In this document: one piece after another, positions 15,345 to 21,435 of the stretch
Layout: each line of letters begins with the position of its first letter
Position numbering within the stretch: position 1 is the first letter of the stretch
Assembly (NCBI GenBank): GCA_964370445.1
Contig: CAYJJK010000042.1
Location: 1-21,435 of the forward strand
Reading direction: 5' to 3'
Source: JAAYCI01 sp964370445
GTDB taxonomy: Bacteria; Bacillota; Clostridia; Oscillospirales; Ruminococcaceae
DNA: 21,435 bases
Notes under the pieces: model-generated
Database searches by the model: none
What the model saw: the letters and a program-made list of their open reading frames with translations, nothing else
What the model was told of the DNA's origin: nothing
Program-made: the position numbers and the translations under genes

Positions 15345-15383
15345 TTCAAGTGCTGTATGGCAAGACATATTTTGCCACTTGAA
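15345..15383. repeat. Two-part inverted repeat in the divergent promoter region
   Basis: TTCAAG (15345-15350) pairs with CTTGAA (15378-15383), and inside them TGGCAA (15358-15363) pairs with TTGCCA (15372-15377). The arms are split by 7 nt on one side only. It lies between the GNAT and YeiH-type genes and could be an operator, with TTGCCA as a possible -35 box for the GNAT gene. Confidence 0.45.
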
Positions 15384-15442
15384 ACCAAAGAAATACAAAA
15401 GAAAATCCACTTTAAAAGTAAGCTGAAACAAGAAGGGAAATC

Positions 15443-15471
15443 TTGCGATTTGCTTCTTTTTATGGTATGAT
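15443..15471 (+). promoter_or_regulatory. Promoter of the YeiH-type transporter gene
   Basis: TTGCGA (15443-15448) and TATGAT (15466-15471) are 17 bp apart, about 40 nt upstream of the start codon. Confidence 0.65.
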
Positions 15472-15519
15472 TGATGGCGTTCTTCGAAATAAAATTGCAT
15501 TCAAAAGGGGAAGAGTTTT

Positions 15520-16545
15520 TTGGAAAAGAAAGAATTGAAATGGCAGGGGTTATTGCTATGTTTTGGCCTTGCGGTACCGGCATGGTTTTTGGGGAAACTG
15601 GTGCCTGTAGTAGGCGGTCCGGTAATTGCCATTTTAACCGGCATATTTTTGTCGTTTGTTCTTGCACGAGACAATTTTAAGCAAAGTAAACAACTTTTAC
15701 AACCGGGTTTACGTTTCACATCTAAAAAGGTGTTGCAGTATTCAATTGTCTTACTTGGTTTCGACATGAGTTTTTTTAGAGTGTTGGAGGTTGGTGGAAA
15801 CTCTTTATTGCTGATCGTAGCCACCATTACCGTGGCTTTACTTGTGGCCTTTTTTGTTAGCCGATTGCTCAAATTGCCATCAAACACCTCTATTTTAGTG
15901 GGTGTGGGCTCGGCCATTTGTGGCGGATCGGCCATTGCCGCTACTGCACCGGTCATTGAGGCGGAAGACGAAGAAGTGAGCAGTGCTATCTCCACAATCT
16001 TTTTGTTCAATGTCATTGCCGCTTTAATATTTCCAAGCATTGGTCTTGCACTGGGGCTTTCAGATGTTGGTTTTGGTTTTTGGGCCGGCACCGCCGTAAA
16101 CGACACCTCTTCGGTGGTGGCTGCCGCTACAACTTGGAGCGAGCGCGCCGGCAACAATGTTGCCCTAGATCTTGCCACCATTGTAAAACTTACGCGCACC
16201 TTGGCCATCATTCCCATCACCTTCGCCTTGGCAATTTTTCGGGCTAAGAAAATGGGAAAATCAGACAACCAGTTCAGCTTAAAAAAGATTTTTCCGTGGT
16301 TTATTTTATTCTTCTTACTTGCGGCAGTGCTAAAAACTGTACTTGCCATCCCTGACTCTGTTACAGATGTCATTTCAGATGTGGGCAAATTTATGATTAC
16401 CATGGCAATGGTGGCCATTGGTTTGAATACCAATGCAAAACAACTTGTCAAAAATGGTGTGAAACCCATTATGTTGGGTCTAATTTGCTGGGCCTCGATT
16501 GCGGTCTCCTCACTGGTGGTGCAAAATGTAATGAATATGTGGTAA
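15520..16545 (+). CDS. YeiH/UPF0324 family putative sulfate exporter
   Basis: The protein has 341 residues and about ten membrane helices. The family signature GVGSAICGGSAIAATAPVI (from about residue 126) is intact, followed by EAEDEEVSSAISTIFLFN and GFWAGTAVNDTSSVVAAA, both standard for YeiH/UPF0324 (PSE family). Some relatives export sulfate in taurine or sulfonate users, but substrates of most are untested and no sulfonate genes lie here. The start is TTG at 15520 with AGGGGAAG about 8 nt upstream; the first residues EKKELKWQG fit a cytoplasmic start. It is a single-gene unit with its own promoter and terminator. Confidence 0.92.
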   Translation: MEKKELKWQGLLLCFGLAVPAWFLGKLVPVVGGPVIAILTGIFLSFVLARDNFKQSKQLLQPGLRFTSKKVLQYSIVLLGFDMSFFRVLEVGGNSLLLIVATITVALLVAFFVSRLLKLPSNTSILVGVGSAICGGSAIAATAPVIEAEDEEVSSAISTIFLFNVIAALIFPSIGLALGLSDVGFGFWAGTAVNDTSSVVAAATTWSERAGNNVALDLATIVKLTRTLAIIPITFALAIFRAKKMGKSDNQFSLKKIFPWFILFFLLAAVLKTVLAIPDSVTDVISDVGKFMITMAMVAIGLNTNAKQLVKNGVKPIMLGLICWASIAVSSLVVQNVMNMW

Positions 16546-16666
16546 CCCGATTCCCACGCAAAGGGTGCCCCATCAACAGTTGAACCCCAAAACCCACTGG
16601 CTATCTTTGTGTCAACACACAAAATACATGTTACCATCTTTTGCCAACCTGTATTTTATGTAAGCT

Positions 16667-16704
16667 GACAAAAGGTAGCCTTTTTGTCGTTTTTCGTTTT
16701 TTAG
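16667..16704 (+). terminator. Terminator of the YeiH-type gene
   Basis: GACAAAAGG (16667-16675) pairs with CCTTTTTGTC (16679-16688, one extra T) around a three-base loop, followed by GTTTTTCGTTTTTT. It lies about 120 nt after the stop. Confidence 0.75.
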
Positions 16705-17038
16705 CACGCTTTAGAAAGTGCGTATAAACTTATAAGGCCTCCTAAGAGTGAAGTGTAATCAAAAGGAGGTGTAACGTTATAGGTGAAACTATCGATAAAT
16801 AAAATGATATCCAAAACAAGAAGGGTTTGCTAAACGTGGGCACACTGATGATAAATGTCTTTAATTCGGTGGTTAAGGCCGTGCATATCCCTTCATTACG
16901 ACATAATGTCTTGCCGATATATTGAGCACTAAAAAACGTAAATACACGCATTATCCTCCGGCTTTATCCATTTTTTTGTAATTCATAAAGCATTTTTCCA
17001 AAATTGTGCATATAATACCTTCTTTTTAGGTATGTATC
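16705..17038. other. Intergenic stretch with an orphan Shine-Dalgarno site
   Basis: A strong AGGAGG (16764-16769) is not followed by a usable start and open frame: the nearest GTG (16781-16783) gives only 16 codons. A complementary CCTCCT lies upstream at 16738-16743. A 7-nt spaced inverted repeat ATACCT/AGGTAT is at 17015-17033. A 69-codon minus-strand frame at 16742-16951 has no family features. A degraded gene or a leader is possible. Confidence 0.4.
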
Positions 17039-17067
17039 TTGTCGTTTTATGTTGCTTGCGTTATACT
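17039..17067 (+). promoter_or_regulatory. Promoter of recQ
   Basis: TTGTCG (17039-17044) and TATACT (17062-17067) are 17 bp apart. The -10 box lies inside a small inverted repeat, GTTATAC (17060-17066) and GTATAAC (17073-17079). The predicted leader is about 100 nt. Confidence 0.65.
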
Positions 17068-17170
17068 ATAAGGTATAACAAACTCTTTTTACATACATAA
17101 AAATCTGCACAGCTCACATTTTCATAAGGGAACTTTTTATTAAAACTGCAGTGAACACAGAGGATTGGAT

Positions 17171-19375
17171 ATGGATCAAAAAGAGGTCTTAAGCCGTTAC
17201 TTTGGCTATGAGAATTTTCGCGAGGGGCAAGCTTGCTTAATTGATGCTCTCTTAAAAAAACAGGATGTCCTGGGTATCATGCCCACCGGTGCGGGCAAGT
17301 CGATTTGTTACCAGGTGCCTGCCATGTTATTTTCGGGCCTCACCATTGTGGTGTCGCCCTTGATTTCTTTGATGCAAAACCAGGTAACATCCCTTGTGCA
17401 AATAGGCATTCCGGCAGCATACCTCAACTCATCTCTCTCGCCAAAACAGATGCAGATGGTTATGGAGAATGCCCGAAACGGCCGATATCGGCTGCTGTAT
17501 GTTGCACCAGAGCGTTTGGCGTCTGAAGAGTTTGTCCGCTTTGCCTATGATTGCCCTATTTCTATGCTTACCGTAGATGAAGCACATTGCATCTCGCAGT
17601 GGGGGCAAGATTTCCGCCCTGCATATTTAGAGATACCAAGCTTTATTCGTGCGCTTTCGGTGCGGCCACTGATATCTGCTTTCACAGCCACCGCCACCAC
17701 CCGTGTGCAGCAAGATATCATTTCATTGTTAGAACTTCAAAAACCTCGGGTTCTGGTTAGTGGATTCGACAGAGAAAACCTTTATTTTGAAGTGCTGAAA
17801 CCCAAAAACAAAATAGGGGCATTGTATCAAATTTTAGCAAATGTGCAAGGCCAAAGTGGGATTGTCTATTGCTTAACACGCAAAACAGTAGAGGCCGTTT
17901 GCGAGGCATTACAAGCCCAAAGCATTTCGGCCACACGATATCACGCAGGCCTTAGTGACGCAGAGCGCAAATGCAATCTAGAGGATTTTTTGCAAGATAG
18001 GGTCAGTGTGATGGTTGCCACCAATGCATTCGGTATGGGCATAGATAAATCAAATGTTTCTTTTGTGGTGCACTACAATATGCCAAAAGATATGGAAAGT
18101 TATTACCAAGAGGCAGGACGTGCCGGACGTGACGGTAGCAAGGCGAAGTGCACCTTGTTATACAGCGGACAAGATGTGCGCATGAACCAGTTCCTGATTG
18201 AGAATTCAGGAGGTGAAAATCCGCAAGAACAGGGCGAAGTGCGGCAGAAAGCACAGGAGTATGACAGGCTGAAACAAATGACCTTTTATGCCACAACAAG
18301 CCTATGTTTGCGTCAACACATTTTGCAGTATTTCGGAGAAAAATCACCATCTTTTTGCGGATTTTGTAGCAATTGCAACACACAATATGACGTCGTAGAT
18401 ATCACAATAGAAGCGCAAAAAATTCTCTCTTGTATCTATCGCATGAAAGAATGCTTTGGTGCCACAATGGTTATTGATGTGCTGCGTGGCAGCAAAAGCG
18501 ATAAAGTGCTGCGCCAAAAGTTTGATCGACTTTCCACCTATGGCATCAGTGAAAAAAGTGCCGAGGAGTTACGCCGAATCATACAGGAATTGTTGCACAG
18601 AAAAATTTTGTTTCAAGAAGAAGGCCCGTATCCAATTTTAAAACTCACTGCAGCTTCGCAAGATGTTTTGCAAGGCAATTGCAGCTTAACCATGAAAAAA
18701 GCCATAGAGACAAAACCGGCAGAAACAGGAGATGCTCAGTCCAGCATTGGTGAGCATGCTCAGCTATATACACAGTTATGTACACTGCGAAAAACATTGG
18801 CAAGCGAGCATAAGATACCCACATACATGGTGTTTAGCAATCGTGCACTTATGGACATGTGCACAGTTTTACCGCAGAATATGCAAGCGTTTTTGAGTGT
18901 ATCCGGAGTGGGTGAGATGAAACAAAAGCAATATGGGCCGGCTTTTGTGGAGGTGATTTCTGCTTACTGCCAAGAAAAAGGGTCCGAAGCTTGCGTATGT
19001 CGTGCAAAAAGGAAAGAAAGAAGTGTGGTGTTGCCACAGGTTGCATCTTTAAACACAGTACCCACATTTGAAGACGCATGTCTATTAAGTGAGCTGGCAC
19101 GAAAAATCAATGAGGTGCTTGGACCGCAAAAATGCAGCAAAATCAGTGCACAAAAAATAGCGGACTGGTTGGTTTTTCAACGCTATTTGCAAGTGGTTAC
19201 ACTAGACGATGTTCATACACGGAAAGAGCCCACATCAAAAGGGCTGGCGGCCGGTATCCGTGTAGAAGAACGGCACATACGCGGAACGCAATATCAAGCC
19301 AATTTATATCCGCCAACTTTACAAAAATTTATAATCGAAAATGTTTGCAATATCCTTATACACAACAACGAATAA
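17171..19375 (+). CDS. recQ: ATP-dependent DNA helicase RecQ
   Basis: RecQ is a 3'-5' DNA helicase for recombination and replication repair. From the ATG at 17171 (AGAGGA 6 nt upstream; a TTG two codons earlier is less well placed) it has 734 residues, longer than the usual 600. Visible are motif 0 (YFGYENFREGQ, 10-20), Walker A MPTGAGKS with Lys43, DEAH box at 136-139 with HCISQWG, AFTATAT, ATNAFGMGIDK and QEAGRAGRDG. A RecQ zinc site follows (LCLRQHILQYFGE, then FCGFCSNC), then an RQC winged helix (from DVVDITIEAQKI) and an HRDC domain (from YTQLCTLRKTLA to VISAYCQE). About 110 further residues look like an extra helical/winged domain (LSELARKINEVLGP). It lies 36 nt before the MATE gene, so both may be co-transcribed. 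Confidence 0.96.
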   Translation: MDQKEVLSRYFGYENFREGQACLIDALLKKQDVLGIMPTGAGKSICYQVPAMLFSGLTIVVSPLISLMQNQVTSLVQIGIPAAYLNSSLSPKQMQMVMENARNGRYRLLYVAPERLASEEFVRFAYDCPISMLTVDEAHCISQWGQDFRPAYLEIPSFIRALSVRPLISAFTATATTRVQQDIISLLELQKPRVLVSGFDRENLYFEVLKPKNKIGALYQILANVQGQSGIVYCLTRKTVEAVCEALQAQSISATRYHAGLSDAERKCNLEDFLQDRVSVMVATNAFGMGIDKSNVSFVVHYNMPKDMESYYQEAGRAGRDGSKAKCTLLYSGQDVRMNQFLIENSGGENPQEQGEVRQKAQEYDRLKQMTFYATTSLCLRQHILQYFGEKSPSFCGFCSNCNTQYDVVDITIEAQKILSCIYRMKECFGATMVIDVLRGSKSDKVLRQKFDRLSTYGISEKSAEELRRIIQELLHRKILFQEEGPYPILKLTAASQDVLQGNCSLTMKKAIETKPAETGDAQSSIGEHAQLYTQLCTLRKTLASEHKIPTYMVFSNRALMDMCTVLPQNMQAFLSVSGVGEMKQKQYGPAFVEVISAYCQEKGSEACVCRAKRKERSVVLPQVASLNTVPTFEDACLLSELARKINEVLGPQKCSKISAQKIADWLVFQRYLQVVTLDDVHTRKEPTSKGLAAGIRVEERHIRGTQYQANLYPPTLQKFIIENVCNILIHNNE

Positions 19376-19411
19376 GCCACCCCAAAAAGGCAAAAGGAGA
19401 ATCTGCGCAAT

Positions 19412-20803
19412 ATGAACACATCAGCCCCTAATCGGCTAGGCACACAAAGTGTTGGCAAACTGATGTTCGAACTGTCTTTGCCTGCCATTGTAGCTCAGCT
19501 TATCAACCTGCTGTACAATATGGTGGACCGCATTTACATTGGCCGCATGGAGGGAGTTGGTGCCCTTGCCCTTACAGGGGTTGGCGTAACCCTACCGCTG
19601 ATTATGCTTATCACCGCCTCATCTTCACTTGTTGGCATGGGTGGCGCACCCCGTGTATCCATTTTTATGGGTAGCGAAGACAGAGAACGAGCACAAAAAA
19701 CACTGGGAAATTGCTTTTCTTTTTTGTGTTTCATCGCCGTTGTTTTAACGGTGTTTTTTTTGCTGTTTGCAAAGCCGATGTTGCTTTCGTTCGGCGCAAG
19801 CGAAAACACAATCGTCTATTCGATGGAATATTTTAACATCTATACACTGGGAACCATATTTGTTATGTTTACCCTTGGGTTAAACCCCTTCATCACAGCG
19901 CAAGGCTTTGCAAAAACCAGTATGTTCACCGTGATGTTTGGGGCCATCACCAATATTATTCTAGACCCCATCTTCATATTTGCACTTAATCTTGGGGTGC
20001 GCGGTGCGGCACTTGCAACCATTTTATCACAAGCGCTTTCTTGTGTTTGGGTGCTGGTGTTTTTAACAGGAAAAAAACCAAATATTCGTTTGCGTTTGCG
20101 TTATATGAAACCCGAAAAAAGCATCTTGTTGCCGGCGCTTGCACTGGGCCTTGCCCCGTTCATCATGCAATCAACCGAAAGCCTGCTTGCCATTACATTC
20201 AACTCATCATTATTACGTTATGGCGGAGACTTTGCCGTTGGAACCATGACGGTGCTTATCAGTGTTATGCAGCTGGCTTTTATGCCCCTTCAAGGCTTAA
20301 TACAGGGAGCACAGCCGGTGATTAGCTATAATTTTGGAGCGGGGAATGCAACCCGAGTAAAATCTGCCTTTCTTGTATTTTTGCGTTCTTGCCTTATCTA
20401 TACGGTTTCCTTTTGGGCATTAACCATGCTTGTGCCCGAGCTTTTTGTTCGTATTTTTAGCGAAAATGCCGAACTAATTGCATTTGCAACCCCCGCACTG
20501 CGCATTTACATGTTTGGTGTTTTTGTACTTGGTGCACAAATGGCATGTCAGTCTACCTTTATTGCACTTGGAAATGCAAAATCCAGCCTCTTTTTGGCGC
20601 TATTGCGTAAAATCATCTTGCTCATCCCACTAATTTATATTTTGCCGCTTTTGTATACCGAAAACCAAACCACAGCAGTTTTTATGGCAGAACCCATTGC
20701 GGATATATTGGCAGCTACCGTCACAGTTTCAATGTTTGCTTACCAGTTTAAAGGCGTGTTAAAACGCCTTCGTAAAGAAGAAGAGCAAAAAGAAACATGC
20801 TAG
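19412..20803 (+). CDS. MATE family efflux transporter
   Basis: This 463-residue protein has about twelve membrane helices in two halves, as is normal for MATE proteins that expel cationic drugs or metabolites using a Na+ or H+ gradient. Typical motifs are LSLPAIVAQLINLLYNMVDRIYIG near the N-terminus, GMGGAPRVSIFMG, LGLNPFITAQGFAKTSM with INIILDPIFIF-like NIILDPIFIFAL, and GLIQGAQPVISYNFGAGN in the second half. The C-terminus is short and charged (KRLRKEEEQKE). AAAGGAG lies 12 nt upstream of the ATG. It probably shares a transcript with recQ. The stop codon lies inside a 24-bp perfect palindrome (20796-20819). The substrate is not predictable. Confidence 0.94.
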   Translation: MNTSAPNRLGTQSVGKLMFELSLPAIVAQLINLLYNMVDRIYIGRMEGVGALALTGVGVTLPLIMLITASSSLVGMGGAPRVSIFMGSEDRERAQKTLGNCFSFLCFIAVVLTVFFLLFAKPMLLSFGASENTIVYSMEYFNIYTLGTIFVMFTLGLNPFITAQGFAKTSMFTVMFGAITNIILDPIFIFALNLGVRGAALATILSQALSCVWVLVFLTGKKPNIRLRLRYMKPEKSILLPALALGLAPFIMQSTESLLAITFNSSLLRYGGDFAVGTMTVLISVMQLAFMPLQGLIQGAQPVISYNFGAGNATRVKSAFLVFLRSCLIYTVSFWALTMLVPELFVRIFSENAELIAFATPALRIYMFGVFVLGAQMACQSTFIALGNAKSSLFLALLRKIILLIPLIYILPLLYTENQTTAVFMAEPIADILAATVTVSMFAYQFKGVLKRLRKEEEQKETC

Positions 20804-20819
20804 GGCATGCCCTAGCATG
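20796..20819 (-). terminator. 24-bp perfect palindrome, probable terminator for the minus-strand gene
   Basis: CATGCTAGGGCA is followed directly by its exact complement, so an RNA hairpin with a 10-bp stem and CATG loop forms on either strand. On the minus strand it is followed by TTTCTTTTTG, which suits a terminator for the 50-residue gene at 20869-21021. On the plus strand no T run follows. It overlaps the last codons and stop of the MATE gene. Confidence 0.6.
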
Positions 20820-20868
20820 AGAGGAATACTTAAGGGTGTTTGCCGCATCCCTCATTAAAGTTTAGCGG

Positions 20869-21021
20869 CTAAATAGAAGAAAACAGATATCGAATCAAAT
20901 CTGGCACACCAAAGAAAGGCCCATCAAAATTTCCGGACAATTGGGCTGTTAGAATTAAGGTAATCAATATAAATACCACAATAACAACAATCCATAGCAA
21001 TATTTTAAGAAATACTTTCAT
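20869..21021 (-). CDS. 50-residue single-helix membrane protein
   Basis: A 51-codon frame starts at ATG 21021, with AAGGAG 9 nt upstream, and ends in TAG. The product has a basic first turn (MKVFLK), one strong hydrophobic helix (about residues 7-26, LLWIVVIVVFILITLILTA) and a short polar tail with FDGPFFGVPDLIRYLFSSI. I recognise no family. Good binding site, membrane-protein composition and a hairpin downstream make it a likely real gene. A possible promoter (TTGCAC, 16 bp, TATACA) lies upstream near 21070-21097. It is convergent with the MATE gene. Confidence 0.72.
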   Translation of the reverse strand: MKVFLKILLWIVVIVVFILITLILTAQLSGNFDGPFFGVPDLIRYLFSSI

Positions 21022-21269
21022 GTTCGCTCACTCCTTATTAAAATAAAAATAAGTATTGTCTGTATATTGTATCATATTTCTTGTGCAAAACGCCAATCTT
21101 ATCAATTATTTGTTCTTTGGTACACAAAATTAAAGTGTTTAGCCTATTATCGATAAAATACTACCAAAGCATTTACTATAGGTGCCTCGGTTTATGAAGC
21201 AAGCATCACAAATTGATTAAAAAAATATGTATGTCAACGATAAAAACAGAGGAAAGAACAAAATTTTGC
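21022..21269. other. Intergenic stretch between divergent genes
   Basis: No gene or RNA is recognised. It is AT-rich and must hold the promoter of the 50-residue gene on the minus strand; the best candidate there is only a moderate match. Confidence 0.4.
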
Positions 21270-21298
21270 TTGACATGTGAATAATTTTTAGGTAAAAT
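21270..21298 (+). promoter_or_regulatory. Strong promoter reading off the right edge
   Basis: Consensus TTGACA (21270-21275) and TAAAAT (21293-21298) are 17 bp apart. The first possible gene starts at about 21410, so the leader would be over 100 nt. Confidence 0.75.
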
Positions 21299-21409
21299 AC
21301 GAACAAGTTCAATAGTTTATCGTTTTTTAACAAATTTGTAATTAATTTGACAATAGAAAAAGCCTTGCGTTCTTTGAGGATTTCCTATAGAATTACTTCG
21401 AGGAGAGCC

Positions 21410-21435
21410 TTGTTCACCATTGATTTAAACCAATC
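21410..21435 (+). CDS. Start of an unidentified gene, cut by the right edge
   Basis: GAGGAG (21400-21405) is followed after 4 nt by a TTG codon and the open codons for MFTIDLNQ, up to the last base. The words resemble the first residues of some GntR-type regulators, but eight residues are too few to name it. The strong promoter at 21270 supports a gene here. Confidence 0.4.

Noticed and set aside
15086..15667. A 193-codon minus-strand frame across the GNAT start and the divergent region
   Set aside because: It overlaps the real GNAT gene in another frame, crosses the promoter region and has no family features.
15501..16637. A 378-codon open frame on the minus strand opposite the YeiH-type gene
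   Set aside because: The plus strand encodes a clear transporter with family motifs; the antisense product has low-complexity Ser/Thr/Lys composition and no recognisable domain.
16742..16951. A 69-codon minus-strand frame in the recQ upstream region
   Set aside because: No ribosome binding site stands out and the product matches no family that I know.

Overview
The window looks like a chromosomal stretch from a low-to-medium GC, Gram-positive anaerobe of the Clostridia (Firmicutes). The evidence is sigma-A style promoters (TTGxxx, 17 bp, TATAxT), strong AGGAGG-type ribosome binding sites, frequent GTG and TTG starts, a FeoA/FeoB/Cys-rich membrane protein cluster, a DUF4860-type pilus-linked protein and a DUF5684-type protein. 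An Oscillospiraceae/Ruminococcaceae-like host is my inference; no rRNA or species marker is present. I see no insertion sequence, integrase, CRISPR array or phage gene.

Layout: 1-1254 (-) holds most of a ComM/YifB AAA ATPase that runs off the left edge. At 1448-1911 there are three tRNA genes: Asn on +, and His then Gln on -, each unit with its own promoter and terminator. From 4912 down to 2110 (-) lies a ferrous iron uptake locus, feoA, feoB and a small FeoB-associated Cys-rich membrane protein. It carries two copies of the same operator-like palindrome, one at the feoA promoter and one in front of feoB.

From 10402 down to 5156 (-) lies the most distinctive part. It is a tight seven-gene type IV pilus/type II secretion-like operon: a transglutaminase-like lipoprotein, a PilC/GspF platform protein, four small single-membrane-helix proteins (one of DUF4860 type, three pilin-like) and a PilT-like ATPase. 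It ends in a clear terminator. No PilB, prepilin peptidase or canonical major pilin is present, so this is either an accessory module or a reduced, unconventional pilus-like machine.

The second half holds single genes and pairs. A DUF5684-type membrane protein (+) has its own promoter and terminator. An AlgI-like MBOAT acyltransferase and its SGNH/DltD-like partner (-) form a cell-surface O-acylation pair. A GNAT acetyltransferase (-) is divergent from a YeiH-family transporter (+). RecQ helicase, with an extra C-terminal domain, and a MATE efflux protein (+) are probably co-transcribed. Near the right end is a 50-residue membrane protein (-), and a good promoter at 21270 points to a gene that begins at the very edge.

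Four longer stretches (about 10475-11062, 14331-14724, 16705-17038 and 21022-21409) hold no gene I can support; what they contain is noted individually.
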